The notes below the pieces were generated by a model. The model was not told the origin of the DNA. It saw nothing but the letters and a program-made list of their open reading frames with translations, and searched no databases. A stretch of 64,000 nt of DNA from Thunnus maccoyii (Eukaryota > Chordata > Actinopteri > Scombriformes > Scombridae): NCBI RefSeq assembly GCF_910596095.1, contig NC_056551.1:13719501-13783500 (forward strand), read 5' to 3'. A program made the translations under genes and the position numbers. Shown here in pieces: positions 1-11,757 of the stretch (positions are counted from its first letter, which is position 1; the number at the start of each line of letters is the position of its first letter).

Positions 1-581
1 CGCCTAATGGTGTTTTGATGGATTTAGTTGCATTAGGAAATTGGCCAAAAAGCATTTGTTCTAGAGGAGCCTTATTAGCAAGTAAATGGCTCAATGTAGT
101 TTTTTTCCCCCTCAGGCTGAATTGATGTTTTGCACATCCATTTGTTATTGATTAAGATATATAATCAATCAAGTTACTCTCTTTCAGAAAAACTGTACTG
201 TACCTACCTCTGTTGACACAAATCTGTCATCCAGATATAAGAGGTAGAGAGGCGAGTGCCAGTACGATGCTCCGTCCTCACTTCATGATGCAGGCAAACT
301 GTGATAGCAGGAGAAAACCCATCAGGGCTGGAGCACATTATGGTTGTTGGGTGGATTGTAGTTATTATTTGGAAGTCAAGACCAATCAGATCAAATTGCA
401 CTGAGATCATTGTAGTCTGTAGCTGCTGCTGTCAGGAGATAAAATCATTTACAGTGTAATGTTGAAGGATTCTAGTCTTTGCACTCTAAACAAGACATCA
501 CCAGTCACAAGCCTTTTTAACAGCAGACATTTTGACTTTTAATAGCAGGAAAAGCACAGGTGTTACTAATACTATTCAAGG

Positions 582-1197
582 CTACATCCACACTAATACG
601 TTTTTGTTTTAAAACGTATAACTTTTGCTACATTTATGCCTAGCGTGCACACTACTCGGTTGTTTTCGAAACCCTAAAATGGAGACTTCTGAAAACACTG
701 CTGACCTTGTATTAGTTTGAAAACTCCAGGAATGCGTTTTAGTCTGGACGGGCGGAAACAGAGACTTTTGAAAACGCTGACGCAGATGCCCACGTTCACT
801 TTCTGATTTGGTCTCATCGGTCACAACGTGTCCTTCCCTGATTCGTCACGCCCTTATCATGTGATGACTCCCAATCTATGTTTTCTGCCGCCTGTGTCAC
901 TTTCAGTAACAGTTCCACCTTGTCATCGATCCAAACAAAGAAATCTCCGGTCTTACTTTTTGCCATTGCTGTTCTTCCTCCGTAGTATTTTCTACAACTA
1001 AGCAACCGATAGCAGAGTAGACAATCTACTTCCTGTTGAAACCAGCACATGTATTCCTAGTGTACGTGAATAGTCATGTGATATGCGTTTTCAGGCATAG
1101 TTAGTATGGACGGAAATTATTTCTGAAATGGTGCTAAAACTCCTGTGTTAATAGAGATCGTTTTAAAGTGAAAGTGTATTAGTGTGGACATAGTCCA
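582..1197. mobile_element. MITE-like element with terminal inverted repeats
   Basis: The left end reads CCACACTAATACG and the right end reads GTATTAGTGTGG, which is nearly its exact reverse complement. The ends therefore form terminal inverted repeats of roughly 20 bp around a 600 bp interior with no coding capacity. This is the layout of a non-autonomous DNA transposon. It lies in an sppl3 intron upstream of the first coding exon seen here. I assign no superfamily. Confidence 0.6.
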
Positions 1198-1916
1198 AGT
1201 TTCCCAGTAAGCCGTGACAGTGAGCCAATACACATAATACCAGACACTGAAACTGAAGCAGCTAAATGGAATTCAGCCTAATTAACTTTATTATTTAAAC
1301 TTGTGTTTTTCCTACTGTGACATGTCAAAACGCATGAAAAAAGCCCGTAAGATGGAAATATGCACGTCGCCTAACTTTTTATAAGCATATTTTATTTTTA
1401 CGACAGATTTTATGACGACTTTCAGCACCGTTGATGTCAGATATGAGCAGGAAAAAAACTGCGAGTAAATGGAAATATTGTGTGAGCGCACATGAGTGAG
1501 ACACTTTCAGGTTTCATTATATAGCCACAGTTCAGCTGAAGTTCACAGACCTCCACCTCTCTGCAAAGTTTAGCCTTTCTTTCACCATTTCACCCAAATG
1601 TGGCTTTTCCCGCTGTTTATTTTCCTTGTTAACAAATTAATTAAACTCAATTCTACGCTGCGATTTCAACTTAGAAGAAAGAAAGAGGTTTTTTTTTTAA
1701 TGTTTTATCAGACTTCAAAGGGAAAAAAATGAGTCATCTCATGCCCAAGAGACGTTACTTTTCAGGAGTTTTTGTCTGTAGTTCAGTCACTGTTATTATG
1801 AGGCAGCCTAATTTTACTGTGTGCATGCTTTTGAGATCCTGATTACTGATGTCTAACACCCAACCCACTCTCCTGCTCTCTGCCCCCTCCTGCTCTTTCT
1901 TCCCTCCCTCCTGCAG

Positions 1917-2005
1917 GTCATTAAACATGGATTGTGAGAACCAGGAGAAGGATAAAGATGGTAACCCCACGACGGGGTCTTTCAATAACAGCAACACAAA
2001 CAACA
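1917..2005 (+). CDS. sppl3: sppl3 coding exon (hydrophilic loop, NMDCENQ)
   Basis: The acceptor CTGCAG precedes G1917, which completes an Arg codon begun in the upstream exon. The exon encodes [17 protein letters not shown] and an Asn/Ser-rich stretch with potential N-glycosylation sites (NNS). The donor GTGAGT follows at 2006, and the split Ser codon is completed by the next exon. Confidence 0.95.
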
Positions 2006-5000
2006 GTGAGTGTTACTCACATGGCAAGTCTACTCAAAGCACTTTTCACTCACTATTTTTACTTTTACCCATGTTTTTAAAGCGATAACTTCTGAGTTGA
2101 TTGTTTCTTGTTTCGCAGGTATTCAAACTATAGACTCCACACAGGCACTGTTCCTGCCCATAGGGGCCTCTGTGTCTCTGCTAGTCATGTTCTTCTTCTT
2201 TGACTCAGTTCAGGTGGTCTTCACCATTTGCACTGCAGGTAACTATTGCGATTGAACATAACATTAAATTAGTTTTTACGAGTTAGTGTTATAAGGCTTT
2301 CACATGTTTATTCAGTAATTAAACACGGGGGAGAAGGCCTCTTTGCTGCATCGATGATTTAAACTGTAAAGATCATTAGCTGCCCCATTAAAGCAGACGG
2401 AAAACGACTGGAACAAGCCGTCTAGGTGTACTAATCTTTTGGTCTTTTGCTGCATTTCTTTTTTCTCTTGTCCTCAGTTCTTGCAACAATTGCATTTGCA
2501 TTCCTCTTGTTGCCAATGTGCCAGTATCTGACCAGACCCTGCTCCCCACAGAACAAGTAAGAAAGTCATGTGGATTCTTTGTGTCTTTTAAATCCTGTCT
2601 GTTGGTCAACCCGCTGCATGCTTCTCCTTCTGTTTGTCTTTTAATAAATATCAATTACACTCTGTGATTCAGCCTAGCAGAATTGTTCAATAATGGTCAC
2701 GTCTCAGTAAAATGTGGATTTCACTTTACTTTGAACATTAAAACCAAAAATTATCTGCATAGCTCACTTCCATTAGGGGTAAGAAGGAAAATATATGTGT
2801 GCTTTGGGTGAAATAGCCCTTTAACTTTTTTATTTTTTTAACTTTATTTTTTAACACCAGTAAGACTGAAATTGAGTTGTGGGGAGATTGGGGCAACCTA
2901 TTTTATATTTATTGGTTTATGTTACAGGTTACATACTGTTGAAGGTGACAGCATTTTTGATAAATGAAAAATGGGTCAGACTTTGTTTTTTTTTAATTGT
3001 TAGATGTGTCCAACACATTCAGTTTGATTTAACTCAAGTTGTGCAGCTGTTTGCTGTGTTTAATACTTTGGATTTTGTCGAGTGAAAGCTGTTTGACTCA
3101 GATGTCTGGACTTCATCACAATAATAAAACACAAGGAGTCACTGAAAACACAACCCACCCACTCAATAACCAATATGAACACCTCCTCTCTAGTTACAAA
3201 TTCCTATCCAGTTTCAGTAAACCTTTGTCTGCTTTACAGAGCCAGTAATAACTCCACCTCCAACCCAAATCCCCTTTCCTGCTCAGTTTGGTTGTTGTTA
3301 ATTTGTGTATCTTGACATGTGCACAGATAAAGGTTGTACAGGCTACATCTATGTATCTAAATCTAAAATATAAATGTTTGTGTGTGTGTGTCACTTTTTC
3401 TTATGATTATTCTGTGTGATTTTAGTCACTGTATCAAAACTTCGTCTTATTGCAGGATTTCGTTTGGCTGCTGTGGGCGTTTCACTCTGGCCGAGCTCCT
3501 GTCCTTCTCCCTCTCTGTTATGTTGGTGCTCATCTGGGTGCTGACTGGACACTGGCTTCTCATGGACGGTGCGTCACTCTGTCATGACTGTTGTGTCAGT
3601 GTGTCTGCAACAAAGGTTTTTCATTCACCAGAGTTCAGTACACATGATAAAATTTCTCTGAATGGTAGAGCAGTTTGTGGTTCACATTACTTACGTCGCA
3701 AATAATTAGAAATATCAAAAAAATCTGCCCAGAATCATCTACTAATCATGAAAGTAGGTCAAGTCAAGTCACTTTTATTTGTATAGCACTTTTCATTTAC
3801 TGCTTAATATCAGCGTAAAAGCAATTGATTAACATGATAAAATTGTTTAAAGCAAAGTTTAAAAATACAGAATACAATTAAAAATGATCATCAAATCAAG
3901 CACACACACACATTATAATAATAAAAATGGAAAAAATAAAAAACGATAAAAAGATGAAAAACAGTTGTCCAGCCGCATACACTCAGGTAAGAAATAGGCT
4001 TGTCATAAACCTGAGAAAACAGAAAGGTTTTAAGTTTTCTTTGAAATGTTGGAACAGTAGTGACTGATCTCAGGTCATCTGGTAGTTTGTACCAACCAGC
4101 AGGACCAAAGTAACTAAAAGCTTCCTCTGAGGACCTGGATCTTATTCTGGGTACAGTTAGACGACATCTACCAGTTGACCTTAGGGGTCTAGTTGGACTG
4201 TAGTCAGTGAGCAGGTCAGTGATATACTGGGGGGCCAAACCATTAAGTGCTTTATAGTCTATTAGCAGATTTTTGAAGTTGATCCTGTGCTTTACTGGGA
4301 AATAGATTTAAGAACTGGTGTAATATGTTCGTATTTGCGTGTTCATGACAATTAATTGACGTCTGTGGGGTGGAGTGCTGTTAGCATAGCTGCTAACTGT
4401 GCTACTTGTAGGAAAAATACCATTCCAATCATCTATAAAAGAGTCTGGACAAAATTCAGCTTTAACCTTCTCCTGGGGAAGAAGGAACTTAACATGACTC
4501 ATACAGTCTGAAGCTTTTAGCAACACTATTTTCAGGCTTTTACTGGAGAGCACTGCATACTAACACAGGAAAAATATTCTCACGTTGTTAGTCAACTGCT
4601 GTAGAAAATAAAACTGGCATTTAAGCAAACTGCTCTTCATCAAAGTTGGTGTCTCTAGTGAAACATTGACAAAGCAGAGGAGCGTGTGTGGGTGTGTGCA
4701 GTTCTTTTTATTTGACCCAGTTGACTTCAGTCATTTTAAACATATTACTAGCGTCTTCTATGATGTGAACAATGTAGCATTTTATCATCAAAAACGAAAA
4801 AAAAAACACTTGCACAGATAAAACTGGTAGCAGCTGCATTAAATTGAGAATTGATTTTGAATGGAAAATTGATTTAGAATTGATCCCAAGAATCAAAATT
4901 AGATGGTAAAAATCATAAAAGATTTCCACACAAGCTTGACTCTGTGTCCCTGCTGTGGAACCAGTAAAATAATGTTAGAATAAATGCAACAGTATCCGCA

Positions 5001-8000
5001 GTACTTTTACTGTGCACAGTGCAGCCATTATAATAAACATAATGTATAGTCTGATATACTCTAATCTCAACACCATCTTGTGTCGCATCAGGTCGTACCT
5101 CGCACACCCAAAAGTGAAATAGGACACAAGCAGGGAAATTCCTTCAGAAAAGTCTAATTAATTAACCCTGTGTGCACAGTAATTAATGTTTCTTAAATAA
5201 ACTATTGCTATTTCTGCCCTTTTCTGCTAAAATGTGGAAGCGTGTTTTTAACTATTGTGTGTTTTTTCCTCCCCGCAGCTTTAGCCATGGGCTTGTGTGT
5301 CGCCATGATAGCCTTCGTACGGCTTCCCAGTCTGAAGGTGTCTTGCCTGCTGCTGTCAGGACTGCTCATTTATGATGTGTTCTGGGTGAGAAATGACACC
5401 ATCCCAAATTTCACCAGCATCACCACTGACACACACACACACACACATACACACTGCCATGAGCTTAAAAACCACTAATAATATCCTTCTACTCATGAAA
5501 GCCTTTACATTTGTTCTTAACACCCCTGAGCTGGTACCTCCATGCCAGCTTAAGTAATTTGCTGCCGAGGAAGTGATTCATTTCACATTTAACTGCAGCA
5601 GCTTGTTTGGAAGAAAGTGGGTAGTTAGCACTGATAGCTGTGATTGCCGCTGTCGCTGAAGAAATCAAAGAGAGCTACCTACAAAAACACAACCTTCATA
5701 AACAGGAAATTCAAGGAAATTAATCAGATTAAACACCAAGAAGAAGGCAAGCACGCTAGAATGGACTGCAGCTGTCACCCTGAGCCCGAACTATGAATGT
5801 CATAATTTCCGTTGAGAAAACTTATAAAGCTAGTTGTCCTTCTCTGCCACCGGTGGATTTAGCTGCGGTTTATTAGTCTCAGCTGCCATTGTCATTACTT
5901 TGGATCAGCACAAAACACAAAAGCAACGGTCACTTAACAATAAAAGTGTCACCACAGTCGAGGAGAGCCGGTGTCTCATGAATGATCATTTTAATATGTG
6001 CGTGTGTATCAGTTGGTTAGTGAGTGAGACAGGAAGGAATGCTTGATTTTTAATGAAACCACTGAACAATGATGATCAGTTTAGATCTCAATCTGTGGTT
6101 CCCCTCAGGGAGAATCTAGAGCACATGGCTACGTCAGATGTATTATCTGTTTCATTCATATAATAATAAGTTGCTTGTATTACTTTTTATAAAGAGTAAT
6201 ACATATGGGTAAAATTGTCATCTTCTACGAAATATGTTTCACTCCAGATTCAAGCATCTTCATCCACATGTTGAAAAAACCAGATTTCTGTGAGGTTTTC
6301 CTTTCACAAAGAAATGTCACCAATAATGTTAAAACTGAACAAAAGCAATTTATAACACACACATACAAATAAAAACAAAACCAAATCATAACTGACACCG
6401 CACAATAAGACGACCCTCACTTTTCCAACACCTGTTCTTGGAAAAAATACAACACACTTTCACACTCATCCTGTTGGGAAAGTTTCCCTGAGATACTATT
6501 AATCCAAGGAGAAGAGAGTCCTCATCCTTGAAGCCTCTTCTCTCGTAAAAGTGAAATACTTCCATTAAAGCAGAATATAAATCCCACATTTGTGTATCTC
6601 GTTTATCAGTCACATACTCACACTCTCTCTCGTCAGGCTCTTGGAAGCAGTCAACATTATTTTCTCTGGTTAGCATTTTTCAGACTGTCTGTTTGAGCTC
6701 CTCATCATCTGTGACAGCAGTAATTCTTGGCTGCTTGACAGACGATTTGGACCCCAATCCGTTTCTGCAGTAAAGACTCATTTTCACTCGTCATGAATTT
6801 ATTTCTCCCATGGCAGAAAACATATTACACAAGCCTTCAGGTGCTCCTGTAAGTTAAACTGAGCTGATGAAACACTTTTAAGGGCTGACTGACTCTAAAA
6901 TACACACTCTAAACAGACTTAACTACACTTGCTAGCCTAGCAACATTAAGGCTACAAACAGTCCATAATGGTCCTACACCAGTCCTCTCTCCATTCAGAC
7001 ATGATCTCTGATCTTGTGGACATGAAATTGTCTCTTCCTCAGATAGAAGTCAATCCTTGCTTGTTCAAATGTAATTTCTGGAATAAAATATCATCTTGTA
7101 TTCGGGCTAGTACGGTACATTTTCTGCTCTCATCTACAACATATTTGGTGTCAAGCAACCTGACACTTTTTGCTTTCCAACCACCAGCTGACCATTTATA
7201 ATCAGAATAATACTATAATAGACTAATATTAGATGCATAATTATTTGTATGGATTACATGCTTTTTATAACATAAGTTGTTTGAAGCAGTGAGTGAGTTT
7301 ACTGTGAAATTAGAAATTAGATAAAGCAGCAGCAGAACTATTTAAATAACAAACTTTTTACAGCTTCTCAAAAGTGAGAATTTTCCTTCATATGATTTTA
7401 AATTGAATACATGTTTTACAGCAGTTAGTCAGATAAAATAAGTAACAACCTGGCCGGTTAAATTACTCTTTTGCATTTCCCACCAGGTGTTCTTCTCAGC
7501 TTACATCTTCAATAGTAATGTGATGGTCAAAGTTGCCACCCAACCTGCTGAAAATCCCATAGACGTTCTGTCCAGGAAGCTCCACCTGGGGCCAGGGATG
7601 GGCCGTGACGTTCCCCGCCTCTCCTTACCCGGCAAACTGGTCTTTCCCAGGTAAGACTGACCCTAACCATGAAAGAAGTGTGTGTGTGTTTGTGTGCCTG
7701 ATCTTTACATCAAGGATCTTTCACTCAGGGGCTATTGACCAACCTGTTTTATGCGTTTTTGTGCTGTGAAACCTGAGCTTTCACTTCCACACTGAACTCT
7801 TCCTTTATTAAGTCATTGCAGCTGCTCACTTCATCACTCTCTGCTCTGGTGTCTGTAATTGAGTTTTTAGCACCTTCTATTGACATGGCTCTTGAAATCA
7901 GTCCATCTCTTCAGTACAGAGTGACCACTTTTGACATATCATGAAATTTGATTCAGCTATTTAAGGTCAGCAGAAGATTAATCCTAACCTTTTTCTTTGT

Positions 8001-9703
8001 GATCCCCTAACTTTTTATTTAGTGCAACAAACAAGACAAAATTCCATTTGTTCATCCTTCTAAATATCTGTAAAACCCCCTAAATACAATTAAAAGTTGG
8101 CATTAACCTCAAATTAATTAAACTTTGACTCCTCATCAAGACCTAGGTTTGCATAGTAAGTATAGATAAACAAATGACATACATGTTGTACACTACATGG
8201 TAGTTACAAACTCATTTCAATGTCTTTTCCTCTTCTTGCAGTTCCACAGGAAGTCACTTCTCAATGCTGGGAATAGGAGATATCGTGATGCCGGGGCTAC
8301 TGTTATGCTTTGTTCTGCGTTATGACAACTACAAGAAGCAAGCAAACGGGGAAGTCCCAGGCCCTGGTAACATGTCCGGACGCATGCAGCGCGTCTCCTA
8401 TTTCCACTGCACTCTCATCGGATACTTTGTGGGTAAGCAAGGAATCGATGAATGGATGGATGTTAAAGGTCGAGATGTGTTTTATTTCAGTGTGAGGTGG
8501 TTTTAGATGTTTATTTTCTAAACTTCTAAGCATCTAAACAGAATTTTTTAGGTATAATCTTTCAGAATGTTGATGTTGAATCTCAGGTTTCCCATCTTTT
8601 TCCTTTTCAGTAGTTTGTTATAACATTAACATGTGGTTGATGTGTCTCTTCAGGTCTGCTGACTGCCACTGTGGCCTCCAGGATCCATCGTGCTGCTCAG
8701 CCAGCTCTGCTCTACCTGGTGCCCTTCACCCTGCTGCCTCTGCTCACTATGGCCTACCTGAAGGTACACTGAGCGCGAGGGACACAAACAGTCACGTATT
8801 TGCAAGAGATGAAAGTTCAGCTGAGGCAGTTTTGCATAATTTAGCAGTTTCCTTGAATGCTATAATTGAACCAAAGACCATTGTATAGTTCTTTTCTCAA
8901 AAGGAGAGAAGGATAAATATTTCAGGTCGACTGATCCGATTTCCTCAGTAAAATTTCACCTGCAGTTTCTTTTTTTTTTTTATATATATATATATATTTT
9001 TTGGTTCACCAGTGCAGCTGATCTAATTCTTGATTCAAATGATGTAATCTACTCATACGATCTACAAATGGAAACCTCCCACTAAAAGTGCATAAGATTT
9101 TTGTTGTTGCCTTTTTTTCCCTCTTAATTTTAGATTAGGCAGTTTAATCAGTACATAGCCAGTCATCAATGACAACGGATGCAATGATTGGCCACAATTT
9201 TGACAATTGAGAAATCGTTTACCATTTTTCAAGCAAAAATGCCAAATATTTCCTAGTTCCAGCATCTGGATTGTGAGGATTTGCAGTGTTTCTTTGTCTT
9301 ATGTGATATTTTTGGACTGTTAGTGAAGGAAAACAATCAATTTGAAGATGTCACCTTGGGCTTTAGGACATTTTTCATTATTTATATATAATTTTTATGT
9401 CCAAATGATTAACTGGTTGATTGAGAATATAATCTGCAGATTAATCTGTAATGAAAATAATTATAATAAGTTAGTTGATGTCCTATCAATGACCTATATA
9501 GATTGTCTGGGAAATAATTATTCAAATTTCAAGTTTATAGACCTAAAAACAAAGTTTGCAGCAAGTAGTATGAAAGAATATCTACAAAGGAGTACAAATG
9601 AGAGAGATTCTTATTGTTTTGTGGTTCACAGGGGGATTTGCGACGCATGTGGTCCGAGCCCTTCCACGCCAAGACCAGCAGCTCCCGCTTCCTGGAGGTA
9701 TGA
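1917..9703 (+). CDS. sppl3: Signal peptide peptidase-like 3 (SPPL3), exons 2 to last; 5' end outside window
   Basis: SPPL3 is a multipass GxGD intramembrane aspartyl protease of the Golgi/ER that cleaves type II membrane proteins, notably glycosyltransferases such as MGAT5 (family knowledge). Coding exons: 1917-2005, 2119-2238, 2478-2556, 3456-3568, 5279-5385, 7487-7650, 8242-8432, 8654-8763, 9632-9703. Joined, they give an unbroken frame of about 348 residues starting at [10 protein letters not shown] and ending SSSRFLEV before TGA. Human SPPL3 is 384 residues, so about 35 N-terminal residues, including the first membrane segment, are upstream of the window. The catalytic motifs are all present: YD in LLIYDVFWV, GxGD in [11 protein letters not shown] and PAL in [10 protein letters not shown]. 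Every junction has GT/AG borders and matching phase. Identity to human SPPL3 by eye is very high, so the orthologue call is firm. The gene runs convergently toward the nt5c2-like gene across a 16 kb spacer. Confidence 0.97.
2119..2238 (+). CDS. sppl3: sppl3 coding exon (membrane segment)
   Basis: Encodes [17 protein letters not shown] and the hydrophobic [20 protein letters not shown], one transmembrane segment. Acceptor TTTCGCAG, donor GTAACT; the phase-1 junction leads to Val in the next exon. Confidence 0.96.
2478..2556 (+). CDS. sppl3: sppl3 coding exon
   Basis: Encodes [20 protein letters not shown] followed by CSPQN, a membrane segment and a short cysteine-containing loop. Acceptor TCCTCAG, donor GTAAGA; the terminal AA joins G of the next exon to give Lys. 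Confidence 0.96.
3456..3568 (+). CDS. sppl3: sppl3 coding exon
   Basis: Encodes [20 protein letters not shown] and [17 protein letters not shown], identical or nearly so to the human segment. Acceptor TTGCAG, donor GTGCGT. Confidence 0.96.
3766..4330 (-). mobile_element. 3' end of a non-LTR retrotransposon (L2/Rex1-like)
   Basis: On the minus strand an open stretch reads [20 protein letters not shown] then [15 protein letters not shown] and [10 protein letters not shown]. This matches the typical C-terminus of fish LINE ORF2 proteins, whose pattern is x-P-x-x-W-x-x-LP-x-x-LR followed by F-x-x-x-LKT-x-LF. The element ends at low coordinates with TATACAAATAAAAGTGACTT, a 3' terminus also found in the elements at 35.9 kb and 56.4 kb. 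It is 5' truncated, as is usual for LINEs, and lies in an sppl3 intron. Confidence 0.75.
5279..5385 (+). CDS. sppl3: sppl3 coding exon with catalytic YD motif
   Basis: Encodes [20 protein letters not shown] and [15 protein letters not shown]. The Asp of YD is the first catalytic aspartate of GxGD proteases. Acceptor CCCGCAG, donor GTGAGA; phase-0 junction to VFFSAYIFN. Confidence 0.97.
5429..5454. repeat. (CA)n microsatellite
   Basis: Short CA dinucleotide run about 45 bp after an sppl3 splice donor, in the intron. Confidence 0.9.
6386..6781 (-). pseudogene. Unrecognised antisense open block with one internal stop
   Basis: Reading the minus strand from an ATG at 6781, one frame stays open for 132 codons except for a single TGA at 6680-6682. 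The predicted product starts [20 protein letters not shown] and continues after the stop with [20 protein letters not shown]. Residue usage is rich in D, E, K and R and poor in low-complexity runs, unlike translated noise in AT-rich introns. No introns are seen inside, and I found no clear poly(A) tail or target duplication. It could be a decayed processed copy of a gene, or chance. I do not recognise the protein. Confidence 0.3.
7487..7650 (+). CDS. sppl3: sppl3 coding exon
   Basis: Encodes [20 protein letters not shown], then [20 protein letters not shown] and [14 protein letters not shown]. This is the loop between the two catalytic membrane segments. Acceptor CACCAG, donor GTAAGA. Confidence 0.97.
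8242..8432 (+). CDS. sppl3: sppl3 coding exon with catalytic GxGD motif
   Basis: Encodes [20 protein letters not shown], which contains the GIGD catalytic motif, followed by [20 protein letters not shown] and a membrane segment ending CTLIGYFV. Acceptor TTGCAG, donor GTAAGC. Confidence 0.97.
8654..8763 (+). CDS. sppl3: sppl3 coding exon with PAL motif
   Basis: Encodes [20 protein letters not shown] and [25 protein letters not shown] carries the PAL motif that packs against the active site in presenilin-type proteases. Acceptor TTCAG, donor GTACAC. Confidence 0.97.
9170..9480 (-). mobile_element. Degenerate copy of the GCTGCAACTAA repeat family
   Basis: Read on the minus strand this intronic stretch shares ordered blocks with the element at 63.6 kb. 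These include AGATTAATC-type motifs near one end, an internal block resembling AAGCTGGAACCA, and a degenerate match to the terminal AACGATTATC. It is a diverged copy of a dispersed, non-coding repeat just upstream of the last sppl3 exon. The boundaries are approximate. Confidence 0.45.
9632..9703 (+). CDS. sppl3: sppl3 terminal coding exon
   Basis: Encodes [20 protein letters not shown] then LEV and TGA. The acceptor TTCACAG and a phase-0 junction place it directly after MAYLK. The C-terminus agrees with the human protein apart from conservative changes. Confidence 0.96.
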   Translation, partial: GDLRRMWSEPFHAKTSSSRFLEV

Positions 9704-10978
9704 TGCTCCCTGGGAATAACCGACCAGCGCGGGGGAGGACTGCAGATCCTTACCCTTAATTAGAGGGAAGGAGAGAGGGCGCACTCACAGTGAGGCCATG
9801 TTGTCATCACTTGTTCATGCTTTCCGCCAATCTTCTGTGAAAACCCTCAGAAGGACACCAGTGTGTGGATCACAACGCCCCAACACGACTCATCTTTGGT
9901 CCCTACATCCTCCCCGTTTCATCTCCGCTTCCTCTTTTCTGTTTATTTCCTCTTCATTATAGCACATCCTGCCTGTGCTGTTTTTGTTCCACATCCCCCC
10001 CCTCTTTTTTTTTTTTTTTCCTTTTTCCCCCCACTTCATCCCTCTTCTATAGTTGGTCTCATGTGCCACTCCCCCTCCCATGGCCCGTTCCATTTCGTCA
10101 GGCCTCTTCTCTCTGCGTTTTCCTTCTTTCTCTGCGTCTTTAATTTCCTCTTGCATCTCTGTTTGTCACCGACTCAGATGAACTCGAGAGCCAGGCCTCC
10201 CCCCTTTTTGTGGACTTACGGTTGTGAGACATGGCTGGGGTTTATATATATTTTTTTAGCATTGTCGTGGTCATTATTATTATTAATATTATTATTATGG
10301 AACGAGTTAAACAAACGGAGAAGAGGCGGAGTGTTGCAGAGGCACAGGACAGTGCTCGGGAGCGACAGCGACACAGAAAAGGAGAAGAGTCTTCCCCTTC
10401 CATCCGTCTCCCTCTTCCCCACCCCACCCCACCCCACTCCTGCCCCCTGCTTTCTTCATCTGTCCATCATCCCACCACAATGTCTTCTCCCCAGCGCTCC
10501 CGCCCTCCTCGGACACTCCCTGCGAGCCCCACCCTCCTCCTCTCTGTTCATCTGCTGTCCCCATTCCCCACCCTCCACAGATAACTATGTATTTTATTTA
10601 GAAAAGTTTTATTCTTGGCATATACAGAAATGATGCATTATAAATTGTTAAGCCGCCCCTGATGTTGCAAAGGGGCAGCTTCTATTTGTATATATGTGTA
10701 CACATGTATTTGCGGTATCTTGAGTTTGTATTTGTGTTTGGGAGTATGTTGAATAGGGTGGGAAACTAACGCCAGCCAGCAGCCGAACTTTGGTAAATTT
10801 CGGCTGCCAGTTGTGGCGAGTCGACCGGCGAGCATCCATCATTCGGAGGTTGTTTTCTAAAGTTTGTTAGCTTGTGTGATGGAAACATAGCTGGTGGACT
10901 TTTGGAAAAAAATAAAAACAAAAAAAAACATAAGTGGCTGGTTGATGAAAAAGTTAGTTTCCTGCTCTAGTGTTAAAG

Positions 10979-10991
10979 TATGCGTGCGTGC

Positions 10992-11040
<49 letters not shown>
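10979..11040. repeat. (TGCG)n/(GT)n microsatellite
   Basis: About 60 bp of TGCG units passing into pure GT, inside the inferred sppl3 3' UTR. Confidence 0.95.
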
Positions 11041-11044
<4 letters not shown>

Positions 11045-11722
11045 AGAGCGAGACAGATGAGTGAACAGTTGTTTTGTTTTACTTGGTTTTAATTTGACAT
11101 CATGAACATGTTGAAAACAGTGACAATAGTCAGGTTTCCATTGACCTGGGCGTGTTGGATCAAACTGTCGTAAACACATGACCTGTCTAATGGAAACAGT
11201 TTGTGTCTAATCTTGTAAAATAATTTGCTGAAAACAAACAAGCGTCAGTTCATCTTTTTATCAGTCTTTCTGCTGATAGGTGGAAATGTACACAGTGTTT
11301 TTTTTTTTTTTTTCAAATAAATGAATGTTGAATTAATTTGAAGGTATGCTATGTTACTTTCATCATGAAACCACGTCATGCATCATGCTGGGTTTTCTAC
11401 TGAATTTCTGTTGTGCACCCAAAATTATGTTCATGGAATCACTAAACTTTTTAGCTTCCACGAGTCCATAAATGTCTGAGAAGGTTGATATTAGATCAGT
11501 TTTTATATATTTTGACAAAAGACAAGTCAATGGAAACAAACAGCACATCTTTACTTCGTCTGAACTTTATAAATGTCAGTGTTTCACCTTGGTCGATGAA
11601 GACCTGACTATTGTGAAATTTTGGACTCAAAGCCTAAGAGATGAGGGTCAGTAGGATATGAAGACGTTCTGTGGTTAGAGCCACGTGTAATTACAAATAT
11701 AGGGTTGTCTGGGTGGATGGTT

Positions 11723-11724
<2 letters not shown>

Positions 11725-11755
<31 letters not shown>
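11725..11755. repeat. (GT)n microsatellite
   Basis: Pure GT run of about 31 bp in the inferred sppl3 3' UTR. Confidence 0.95.

Positions 11756-11757
<2 letters not shown>

Noticed and set aside
1..1900. Search for the first coding exon of sppl3
   Set aside because: No sequence encoding a block like STFLISILLIVYGSF with a suitable donor is present. The exon must lie to the left.
9863..10633. Open frames of up to 256 codons on + (and several overlapping ones on both strands)
   Set aside because: They lie in a C/T-rich stretch of the sppl3 3' UTR. The translations are Pro/Ser/Phe-rich simple sequence with no domain, and many frames are open together.
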